From assembly GCA_023238725.1 (NCBI GenBank), contig CM041537.1, positions 30,228,009 through 30,292,008 on the forward strand: DNA of 64,000 bases, given 5' to 3'. The translations under genes and the position numbers were made by a program. This document shows positions 11,701-23,140 of the stretch, in pieces. Below the pieces are notes generated by a model. The model was not told the DNA's origin. It saw nothing but the letters and a program-made list of their open reading frames with translations, and made no database searches. Every line of letters starts with the position of its first letter. Position 1 is the stretch's first letter. Source of the stretch: Scortum barcoo (lineage: Eukaryota; Chordata; Actinopteri; Centrarchiformes; Terapontidae).

Positions 11701-14348
11701 TGCTCCTTCCTCGGTCTCCTCACAATTTTGACAATGATGTGCTTTCTCCAGCTCCCCCTTTTTTGCAATGTATTTATTTACGCACGTATACAGGGAATAA
11801 ATCAAGGTCAGCACACAATGCTGCACACAGCTATTAAGATTCATTGTAATGCAAATTCTCCTGTAGCGAGTGCACTACATTGACAGGTACTGACATACCA
11901 GGAAACACACAAATAGCCCCACATGTAACACGTGCAAAGACACACATACTTACCAACTTACAGATTCTGTCAGCAGTTTACCTAAAAGAGTGCGACCGAA
12001 CAGAGAAATATGTTTCTTCATACCACATCTCCTTCTGTTTCATCACATTTTCTGCTCATAGTTCATTTTCACACCATATCTCTTACTGAAAGATTCACTG
12101 CTCTATTTACGCCATTCTTAACTGTTTTTTATCTTTATTATACAGTAAAATTAAAACTCTACCCTGTAAAATATAAGAAATAATGTTAGGATGTTAGGAA
12201 AACCACTGAAATAGTTAGCAACAGATGATCATACAGTTTATAAACTGTTCATTAATTATTGTGTTGATCTTTTGCTTGCTGACTGAAAAAAGACTAATTA
12301 AACATTTGTTTTTTAAAAAGTTTCCTACAGACTCTGTACATTGTCCAAGAACTTTACCATCTTCATGTTAGTGACACATAAATGCAATAATTTAACTAGA
12401 CACAGCAAAACAAAAATACTAGCAGATAAGTAGTTTAATTACCTGTAACATTGTCCATAGACATTAAATAAGTGAAGCAACTGAATCATTCTCTTCAATG
12501 AGGAGCTGAGTTAACTTAGTGCTAACATTTCTAAGACACCTAACACAGTTCCAGAATCAAGTGCAAGTCACACAGGTTATAATCATAGTGAGTGTGAGCT
12601 CCTTCAGCTGTGCAATGAAAATAAGTGTGAATAAGAATAAGAGGGAAAAAATAATGTTTGCCGTAGCTTTGAATAATAAAGTAATTAAAGTTATAGCTGC
12701 TGTGCAGTCACAGTGAGTCAGGACCAGGCATTTTGAGGAAGAGGAAGAAGAGGGAGGAAGAAGAAGAAGATGAAAAAAGAATGAGAAATACAGAAGGGTC
12801 CATCAGCAGAACTGTCCAGACCAAAAAAACTTTCTAATTCACACAGCATAATGCCTGAGTATGTAAGATGGTCATTTCTATAAAATGTATTCATTCCCTG
12901 TATATAATTCTGCTGCACAGTGCAATAGACACACTACAGTAGAATATTTCTGTATTAAAAAGTATAACTTATATCACAACTTTTCTCTAAACGGCTGAAC
13001 AAGATCCAAACACAGAGTGGTAAAAAAAAAGAGAAGCAACAGGGCCAAGATATTTATATTTATATATATTTATTCCCTGTTAAGGATCTAGCTCCTAAAA
13101 CACTGATCCTACACTTCCCATAATGCAACACAATAGCATCTTTGATTATATAAAAAAAATGGCCCCTTCACTGGAATATTTTATTTTGCACAGTATTTTG
13201 TACAATACCTGTGGAGAGCAGTGTCAGTGTTGTCATGTTGCAGCAGGTTTGGGCAGCAGCCTCTCTTCCTTCTCAGAATGAAAAAATGAGTGAAGTTCAA
13301 ATGTATTTTTTACCAGAAGCAGGTCTTATAGTAGAGGTCCACCTGCAAGATGTAACTGAAATACATGCAAATACATAACTAAAACTTACTGTACATGAGA
13401 GTAAACAAAGCATAGTGATAATCCAAGCTGTCAATAGCAACTTTTAAAGCATTGGCTCAGTTTGTGCTAGAACAAAAGCACTTTGCTTCTGTTCAGTGAT
13501 GGAAAGCAATTTGTTGGAGTCCCTGTCAAATGTGACGTTCTGGCACACAGAATAAATGCAAAGCAGAGCGCAGCGGTGGCTGCTGATCCTGCACATCCAT
13601 GGTTTGAATGTATTAAGGCCTAAAACAATAATGTGATTTATTGACATTGAATGCTACAAACACTGCCTTTAAGTACACTGTATGAAATACAGCAGTTGTA
13701 CCAGGAGGAAAGTCTGAAGCTTGGCTTCGGGCAAAAGCACAGAATCCATTCGTTGTCATGCTTCCCATCGAAAACTCTGCCTCTCTCGTCTTTTTACCTA
13801 TCTTTTTGATGATGATATAATTTTCATTATCCCAATTTGTGTCTGTGTTTTTTCTCTATCTAGTACACACAATGAGCAGCACATCACAAGTGAAGTGAAA
13901 GGTTATCACAGCTGTTCTTGACACATACCGCCTTCTCTCTGCTTTTGCATATTCATCTGTGTGTTGATAAATTTATGTTGCGTGTGGTTACCGTGGCTGC
14001 ATCAGTGTGTATGTTTGTGTGTGTTTTGCATTATCATAACCTTTGCATGTGTGTATCTGTGCGTGAGTGTGCGTAGAACTCTTGGTGAATCTGTCAGAGA
14101 CTTCAAAGCGCTCGCCGCCTCTCTCCTTGATGAACGAGCTGTTCTGATGTTTATCGTGACCTGCTTTTCAACTCAGGGGTTTCACAAAAATCATCAAGGG
14201 ATTGAGGGATTAACCGAATAAAAAGAAGGAAGATGGAACAGTCTGGGATAAATATTGAAAATAGAAATAGTTTCTGGCTCCTGTGGGGACCCTGGAAGAG
14301 AAAGAGAAGAGCACTATTGCCCCCAGTCCATCCAGTGATACACGTGCG

Positions 14349-14379
<31 letters not shown>

Positions 14380-16099
14380 ACAGTGAGAGCTAAAGTTCAT
14401 TCCCAGTTATAAATTTCACAGTTTGTTTGAGATACTATAGTTTCACCCCTGGAAATGTAATGCAGTTCTCAATCAATTAATCAATTAAATCAATCAATTA
14501 AAGGCTCTATTTTCTTGTACTTAATGTCACTTAAGAATTAAGCCATTCAAACTAACCACACAGTATGCTTTACCATGCTTTAGCATGTGGTACTGTAGAT
14601 ATCTGGATGAAAAAGGTCATTTTAAGATCCCCTGACGATCAAATTAATTTAGTAATGTAAAAACAAATCTGCTTTGAATATCTTTTTTATTGAATAAATT
14701 CATGAGAAAACCTTCTCCTCCTTGTCATGAGTTAGTTGGAAATGCAAACAGTGGATAAATCAAGGCTTCACAGCCTCCGTCACCAAATTTACTGTTACAC
14801 TCAGCTGTACTAAAGTAACACAGCCAAAAGAAAAGAAACAGTTTGTACAAATACTATGCTATTAAAGGTCAGAGTGCTTCTATTCATGTGTGTTCCATGT
14901 ATACACAAAGTCTGCATGTTAGCAGTGCTTATGCAAACAACACTCAATTAGGAAGGGTAGTGTGTGGAGGAAGCAGTCTCGAAAGCCTTACAAACAGTGC
15001 AGTAGTGACCCCTGCTTGCCGTTGATGTCCCAGGAGCACAGTCGGGCTTCAGAATCAACTTTCTGACAGATCCTGTGGATGACTTTTTGAAACTGTCTTA
15101 ACAAAAATGTGCACTGCAAACACTGCAGGTCCCTCGAGTTTGTAGGCATGTCAACTGGATGTCTGTAAATAAAATCCAGACAGTTTTGTCTCAGCGCACG
15201 ATTCCTTGATAAGCAGTGGAAGGAAGCTGAGCTGATAAATCTTTCTCTGCAAGCTGCTCCCAGCTCCTGCTCACCTTTTACCTACTGGCCTGCCCTGCTC
15301 AAGCATAGAGTTCTCAGAGAACGTTTTCTTCCAGAGAGGACGAGAGTTTGGTAAAATAATGTGCGTGTGTGTGGAGGTGTGGGGGTGTCACTCTGACCAT
15401 ATAGTATGTTCTCTTTTCCAGCTGTTTGCAGCATTTCAGCCTTAACTTGTCCTTCTTTTCTCACAGACATCTAATGTTGCTGTTTTGTAACATTGATAAT
15501 GTAGGAGTGGTAGTCACTCCTAATACATTCATCTGACAAACAAACCACGGTAATGTCTCTCTCTGTCTCTCCTTCTCTGTCCACATCCACATGTATCTGC
15601 TGTGATGACAGTATTATCAACAGAAAGGGCAGACAGAGAGAAATAGACATGTTTAGAAGTGGCACTGACAGAAGTTATGGCCCATTGAATGGTGAATTAT
15701 GAGTAATGGAGATTGGATTGTTTAATCTAGCTAATAATGAGGAACTATTGCAAATGGAAAGTAAGACTTGGTTCCAACTCTTTGTGATGTCAAATCACTA
15801 ATTTAAATATCCATTAACTATCACAAACCATTCCTGCATTTGTAAAATCAGCCTTTTAAAGCAGAAGTTGGTAACTTGTTTAAAATTGACAGTCAAACTG
15901 TTACTCTGTTCTGACAGTAGTAAGTGACACAGATAATCTGTGATAAAATCAGACTCCTCTGGTTCCACCTGAATCCACCACACCTGAATCAGAATAACCA
16001 ATCAGAACAGAGACTGATGGAGCTTCAGTCACTGCTCCTGCACAGGCTGCACTCCACCATGCATGTATTAACTCAGAGCGGACACCAAAGAGGATAAAC
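8711..16099. other. Presumed intron 3, long non-coding stretch
   Basis: I see no exon-like sequence over 7.4 kb. Composition varies from AT-rich (about 12100-12700, 13010-13160, 14400-14700) to mixed. A (GT)n run lies at 14346-14380. The block at about 9690-9850 has several homeodomain-type TAATTA-like sites and could be a conserved non-coding element; this is only inference. Confidence 0.45.
14346..14380. repeat. (GT)n microsatellite
   Basis: Imperfect then pure GT run of about 14 units after a GTGCGTGTGTGCGTG lead-in. Confidence 0.9.
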
Positions 16100-16290
16100 A
16101 CCAACCAAACGAGCCATGAAAAACAACAGTTTACACAACAAAGACAAGGAAACAGAAGAATAATGAAGAAATGAGTTAAAAAGAAAGAATGAGACCAAGC
16201 AATGCTGGGAGGAGGGGACTTGGAGGTGAACTGGTACACACCTTCGTCAGAGGAGCAGGGAGCTGGAATGTATGCTCCCTCTGATTTTCG
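16100..16290. repeat. Dispersed repeat, copy 1
   Basis: The segment AACAACAGTTTACACAAC, then AAGACAAGG, and further on GGGAGGAG and TGGAGGTG, aligns in the same order with 62300-62480. Two copies 46 kb apart indicate an interspersed repeat whose family I cannot name. Confidence 0.6.
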
Positions 16291-18331
16291 CAATAAGGGC
16301 ACTTTCTATCAGGAGGATTACGAGATTCTGTCTTTCCATAATCTGTAAACAATCTGTCATGGCTGGTGAGGAAAGTGTGAACAGGTTTGTATGTGGGAGG
16401 GGATGTCAGGTGAGTAGGATTGGCAAGAAAGTCTGAGGGCATCTAGTGGATACCTCAAGGATGGCAGGTCTGGGGAGTTCGAAGAGAGAGAATGGCCTGG
16501 TAGAAGTGAGCGGCAGGGGTGAGTGTGGCTAAAGGGAGGGACAGTGTAACTGATCAAATGTGGAACAGAATTTGCTGTTCAGATATGCACTGCAACTCAA
16601 AACAGATGAGTTGATAGTATTTCAGCATTTGGTGTGATTTCATATTTGGAAGCATGTGATGGATTCTAGTTTTGTCACATCCCAAAGAAAAGCTGAGCAA
16701 AAACAAGGTGTAAAACAAAAAAGTGCCAAGGCATTTGGGATTTTACAAAGTATAAAATAATTCAGGATCATATTACCTTCGTTTTTTGTAATATTATAAT
16801 ATTAATTTCCTCCTGGTACTTTACAGTTACTTTAGAATGGTAATTTTCTAATTTTAAAGGACTAGAACATTCTCTTTACCATTTCCCTCACACTATCTAA
16901 TAAAAAGATCTGCAGAAACCTGTAAAAAAAAACTCGTGTTTGCTTTATTTTCATTTTGGAGCTAAGGATGCAATGTTTCTGTATTCTCTTTCTTTCTTTA
17001 TTTTCATTTCTATATTAATTGCATATATCTCTCAGACTTTACTAATGCATAATGTGGGATGACCTTTCACTGCCACAGACAACGTGGTCTGCTGGCTGTG
17101 GTACACTCCAATATACACATCTGGTGATGTGTGCAGGTGGGATGCCAGTGAGGGATCATGTTCTGATGTATAAAGTAGCAAGACCTCTATTCAATGGAGG
17201 TAGATCTTTCAGGGATAATGTGAAGCTCCACACACTTTACAGTTTAAATGATCACATTTGTCAGGACAAAGTGCTTCCTAACAGTTATAACAGCATGTAC
17301 GAATGAACAATTAGCTGAAAATAAAATGGCTGCAAGAGATTCAGCCAATAACATTAAACACCATTATGTGGAATATCATAAAATCAAATGACATGGTTGT
17401 TGTATTGCACATCCAGTGTGTGTTTGTGTGTGTGTGTTTGTGTTTCTGCACAGTCATGGTGATCATTTGCATGTATTCTTTTCAGGTAAAAGCATGGGAA
17501 GGCTTTATTCCTTTTCACATGCATCTAAAAATGTCTCAGCCAGTAATCCAGAATATTATTTAACTATTTGCTTTGTTATCATTTCACTCATTTTGGTTAT
17601 CCAATTTCACGCTTCTTTCAGCACCTTTGAAGTCTAAGCACCTATATAAGCACCTAATATAATATGGCCTTCTATAAACTTAACAAGGAAAGGTTAGAAA
17701 AACACAGTTTCTGTAAACTAACACTCAGCATTCGGGGGGGAGCATAAATTACCCTGTGAGGAAGAGCAAACATGAGCACGCTGGTGTCTGCTGCCGCTTT
17801 CTGAGTATATGCAAGGTTTACCCCTGTCCCATTTACCATAGCTGAAGCCTATTAACCGCTTGGAAAGAGAATATATTTATCAGAGCCCCCTCCATTATTA
17901 ATCAGTGCAGAGTTAAAAGTGAATATGTATCAGAGGAGCTGAATAAGGTTGAAACACGGTCTGGATTCTGAGGGTCTCATTGGGAGTATCAACAGTGCAG
18001 AGCCTTTTCAGCCCAAATCTGAGCAGAAATAAGTATGACTTTCATCTCCCCTGCTCTATGGTCTCTACGGTTACAAGGCCTGTAATTATACATAGATTTG
18101 GAGGAGGGGCGCAAGGCAGGAAGGGGGGGTTATGTCCTAAAATTAATGCTTTGAAGGAGATGACACAGATTTGAAAAAGTTGAAGCAGCGTTGATATGCT
18201 TGCTATAGGAGTGTGATTCATGCCTTTCTGGCTGCAGTCTCTCTCCATTTTATAATGGTCTGAGTGATTATGGGGGTGCAGAGCTCCTCGCTGCATACCC
18301 TCTATTTACTCTGTTTATTATCCCCTTGCAG
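16291..18331. other. End of presumed intron 3
   Basis: No gene seen. The stretch at about 17740-17950 has little simple repeat and mixed composition and sits 400 bp before exon 4. The polypyrimidine tract and CCTTGCAG acceptor of exon 4 close the region. Confidence 0.5.
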
Positions 18332-18487
18332 CCTGTGAGGTGGGTTTCTATAAGCCGGTGGCGGGCGATGGCCTCTGTGGTAAATGTCCTCAACACAGCC
18401 ACTCAGAGACAAGAGCTGCCCTCTCCTGCCCCTGCGACTCCAACTACTATCGAGCGGCAGATGACCCACCAGCAGCTCCATGCTCCC
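18332..18487 (+). CDS. epha8: epha8 exon 4: cysteine-rich EGF-like segment
   Basis: The exon is 156 bp, flanked by a CCTTGCAG acceptor and a GTAAGC donor, and enters in phase 1. The translation starts with an ACEVGFYKP-like motif and shows the CGKCPQHSHS and CPCDSNYYRA cysteine pattern typical of the Eph Sushi/EGF-like linker, ending at the family CSR-PPSAP junction. The following intron is only 165 bp. Confidence 0.93.
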
Positions 18488-21204
18488 GTAAGCACAAACA
18501 CACGGTACACAAGATCACCTAATCCCACAGGCAAGAATTACTACGGAGTGATGTGCCGAACTTCTCTAAGCCTCAATAATCCAATTTACTTTTTTAGACA
18601 GTGATCCAACCTGTGTATGAACCTCCATCTTTCTTTTTTTTCTTTTCTCCAGGTCCTCCATCTGCTCCAGTAAGTGTCATCTCCTCAGTAAATGGGACTT
18701 CTGTAAACTTAGAGTGGGATCGCCCCCTAGATACCGGAGGTCGCAGTGACCTGCAGTACAGCGTGTTGTGTCAGAAATGCTCAGTGGAAGGTGGGCTCTG
18801 TGAGGACTGTGCATCCTCCCCTGGAGGCACTGGTGGAGGAAAAGCAGGAGGGGCGAGTATCGGGGCTGGAGGAGGAGGGATAGTGGAACGTTCAGGCACT
18901 GCAGCAGTTCGATTCGTTCCGCGCCAGACCGGGCTGAAGGAGCCTTGGGTGACCGTGTTAAACCTGGTGGCTCACACCAACTACTCCTTCCGTATCCTGG
19001 CCATGAATGCAGTGACGCACCTGAGCAATGAGCCAACACCTTATGCCGTGGTCAACATCACAACGAACCAGGCAGGTAGGGTTCGGAACAATGACATACA
19101 ATTTCTCGTTATGAAGGCTTTGGTGCATGGCACCATGGGCACACAGACCTTCCCCTATGGAACTTAACAACCATAAGTTGTTTACTGTCTTCAGCAAACT
19201 GTTAAGTACATTACTTTCTGATTCTGCTCATAGCAAATTGCAGAAGAAAGGTCAAACTATTATTTTTACTTATTAACCAGTAGGGTTTACACAAGTACAG
19301 GATGTGTTCACACTGCTGGGAATCCAGGATGGCTCAGTGGTCTAAATTCATATCAGGTAACTGTGATGTCTGAGGCTCAACTGTGACCTTTAATTACCCA
19401 CTGTAAATTACCCAAAAGAGAAGAGAAATAATCTTGTATCACGGAATAATCACAAAAATAATCTTGAGATGAACTTTGCCCTTGGGCATGTCGGTGGTTG
19501 ATTTGCAGCCACATCACTTTGAGTTCAGCCTTCATCACACGTCTTTCTCTTCTCCTCATGCTACCTCACTCTTACTGTCAAATTTAGCAAGTGCCAAAAA
19601 AACAATCTTTGAAAGAAATGTGCTATCTCAGTGACATTTTGTGCTGATAATGAAATGCGGGTTGTGGCATGCTCACACTTTGTTTCAAAAAGGACTAAGA
19701 GTAGCTGCTACTGTCAGCTAACAGTACTGTGCTGGGGAAACATGTCCCTGACTCCCAGACCAACCACACTGGTTTCCCTCAAGGCACCAAAGTCTGTCAG
19801 ACAGCACCACCTTCACTGGGCTCATCTCTGGTAGGCTTGAGTCTGCCTATAGGTGAGAGACTTGACCTTCTGGTGACCTGCTGCAATGAGAACATCTTGG
19901 AGTTCAAAGCTCCAAAGACAGAGGAGATGATGGTGAACTACAGGAAAGCCTCAGCTCCACTCGACCCCATCGTCTTGTGTGACTCCCCAGTTGACACAAT
20001 ACAGTCCTTCCACTGCCCAGGGGCCATCATATCCCAGGAACTCAAGTGGAAACATCTGCTCCCTCACCACAAAAAAGGATACCAGCACTAATCTTTCATC
20101 CCTCCATGGTCCTTGAGGAGTGCAGGAAACTGTAGCTCACACCGTCAACATAACCTGTACCATGAAAAAACCTCATTTATTTTGATGTATCTATAAAATT
20201 CCCAGCAGTTTGAACACACTGGAATACTTTCTGTCAGTGATTTCCAGTGTGGCCTGCCATCAAATACAGGACCACTTACTGTGATTGACTCACATCAATC
20301 CTTGGATAGACATTGGACGCATGGAAAACATGAGAGGTAATTGAGACCAGTAAATTACATTGAACAAATTGGACAGATAAGAGATCTATGAGGTCATTAT
20401 CTGACAGCAAGTGAACAGAAAACTGTTAAGTACATTACTTTCTGATTCTGCTAATAGCAAATTGCAGAGGAAAGGTCAAACTATTATTTTTACTTATGAA
20501 CCAGTAGGGTTTGCATTTTCAAATCTATTTTCATAATTTCACAGATGTCTGTCTGTGTTTGTTTGTCCAGTGCAAAAGGAGGGTCCACATTTTGAACTGA
20601 CAAAGCAGTAATCTTTCCTGTTTCTTGTGCAGCACCCTCTGAAGTGTTAGCAATTCGCCAGGAGAACACCAGTCAGAACAGCGTGACTCTGCTGTGGCAT
20701 GAACCCAACCAGCCTAACGGAGTTATCCTGGAGTATGACATCAAATACTATGAGAAGGTACTCGACTAACTGCTGCTTCTGAAATACTTAACAACTGCAC
20801 TTAAAAAACACAAAATCCATGGCGGCCATTTGTTCCAGGGCTGTGTCAAAATATTCTGTTTACTTTCCAAAAACAGCTAACAAACTATTCAGGCAGCTTA
20901 TAAGAGAAAAGAACTGACAGACTTTCCGTTATACCTGAAGAACATAAGCTCATTGTCTTCAAAGGACTGCAACTAAGCTGAGTGGAGATATTGTGAATGC
21001 AGAGGAGTGGTTTTTGGATAGATTCTGGATAACTTAATCCAGGAAAAAGATCCTGCTGGCAGCTCAGCTAATTGAAAGGAAATGGGGGTCGAGAGAGAGA
21101 GAGCAACAAGGAGGATGAGATTCCAACTTAGCAAAAGTGACAGTGACAGCAAGCGGCAGGCAGGCGCATAAGCCTCGCAACAAGCTGCTAATTGCTGCAA
21201 TGCT

Positions 21205-21252
<48 letters not shown>

Positions 21253-23096
21253 TCTACATGTATGTGTGTTGGAGTGATGAGATTTATGTGTGTGTAATGA
21301 TAGAAATCAGCTAATTGCAGAGGGTGCAGCCTGGGAACAGGCAGTCTCATAGCCAAACAAGCAGGATGGTGTGGGGAGTGCTGAAGGATTAGCTCGTCTC
21401 TTGCACTGGTGTCTTAATCTGGCTTCGCTCAGGGGGCGAAACGCCTGTGGGGGATTTTAAGTGTACAAGTCAGCAATGTGCTTTCTTAAGGTTTCTCTAC
21501 TACTGTACTAAACAACAATGAGTCACAGCGAGGGTGGCAGCCACTGCAGCAGTACACTAGCTGAGGATGATAATGAAGACAAAAAAAGGCTTTTTTCTGC
21601 ACCTAGCACTTCTTCATAATTAGGCTCTTATCCTTTCTAAGGACACATGAATGATTCACTTATTCTGCTGTTTGAATGCACCTTGCACCTCTCATTATTG
21701 TCGAATTTATTTTACCTCCATGCTTGTAAAATATATCTGAATTAAGTTTGCAAGATGCTGCAGCAGGCAGATGAAAATAAGGTGAGGATAGTAACAATGA
21801 CGATAACGATTTACTTTATTGTTAATCGGGACTTCCTAAAAAACAACATGTTACTTCAGAAGAATAAATCCATCTCCATTCACTGAATATCAAAAAACAG
21901 AACTTTGCATGGCAGACAGGCATAATAAACTTAAGAATTTATATTTGAACAAATGATGCATCGTAAATGAAGCTATTATCTGAAAAGAAACATGGAAATT
22001 AGACAAACATTCTCAAACTACCTGTCATTTTTCAGGCTGATAGAAGCAGATCAAAAGATATCTCAGATAATTACTTGCCAATTACATTTGACTGGCAGAC
22101 AAGATTGTATTCATTTATGATAATTTAAGAGCTTTAATGATCTGCCCTTCCCCACCTTGTTTCATGATACTGATGTGGCACTGCATTGTTTAAAAAACTG
22201 TTTTGGAAAATTATCTTTATAGCATATGACTGATGATATTATCATAAGCAGCGGTGATTATTTACACGTAAAAATAAAGTATGTTGAAAATGAGGAGAAA
22301 ATCTTGTCTGTGGCTGTTAGTACATGCAAAGATTTTGGTGCTGCTTAAACGAAAGCAAAAAAATCATGTTTCCCCCGCTGATCATTTGCTTCACACTTAA
22401 ACCTAAGTATGCATGTTGGAGATTCCACTACTGTTATCTCAAAAATGAGAAAATAATAACTTGGAGCAGCTCTGAAGCTAAATGTTAAATCATCTTAAAT
22501 CCTGTGCAGCCAAATCCTGTGGTTTCTTTAAACCAAAAACTACTATTTTGAAGATGTACTACTAGATGTAGAGTACTTTCAGTGTTTTAAGCTAATGGGC
22601 TATAGCAGATAAAAATGAAAGGAGTGGGTGAGAACTGTAGATAGAAAGTGTTTATCGATCAAATAGCCAGATGGGGATGTCTGTTCCTTTCTGTTTAGCT
22701 GTCCACGTTCACTCTCACTGCTCTCAAAGCATCACGCTCACCAGCAGCAGGCAGCTGTTTATTTTTGTTTTTGTTGTAACCAACAATCAACATGGCTACA
22801 TCCAGTGTATAGCTGTTTTGTTTTTAGTTGTTAAATCTTTGCTTTCATTGTTTTACAGTCTACACCAGGGTGAAGACTGACCAACATTCCAATTTCCCCA
22901 AACCTAACCTTTAAATGTTGCTTTTTCTCTCACAGGATAATGAAGAGCAGAGTTACTCCACTCTGAAGTCTAAAAATACCAGTGCCAAAGTGTCAGGCCT
23001 GAAGCCGGGAACCAAGTACATCTTCCAGGTCCGAGCCAGAACCTCAGCAGGCTGTGGACGCTTCAGCCAGAATGTGGAGATCCAGACTGGGAAAGC

Positions 23097-23140
<44 letters not shown>

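Noticed and set aside
1..18331. A missing ephrin-binding exon of epha8
   Set aside because: That exon is normally about 660 bp and would appear as a long open frame with conserved Cys and Trp residues; none is present, so it must lie upstream of the window.
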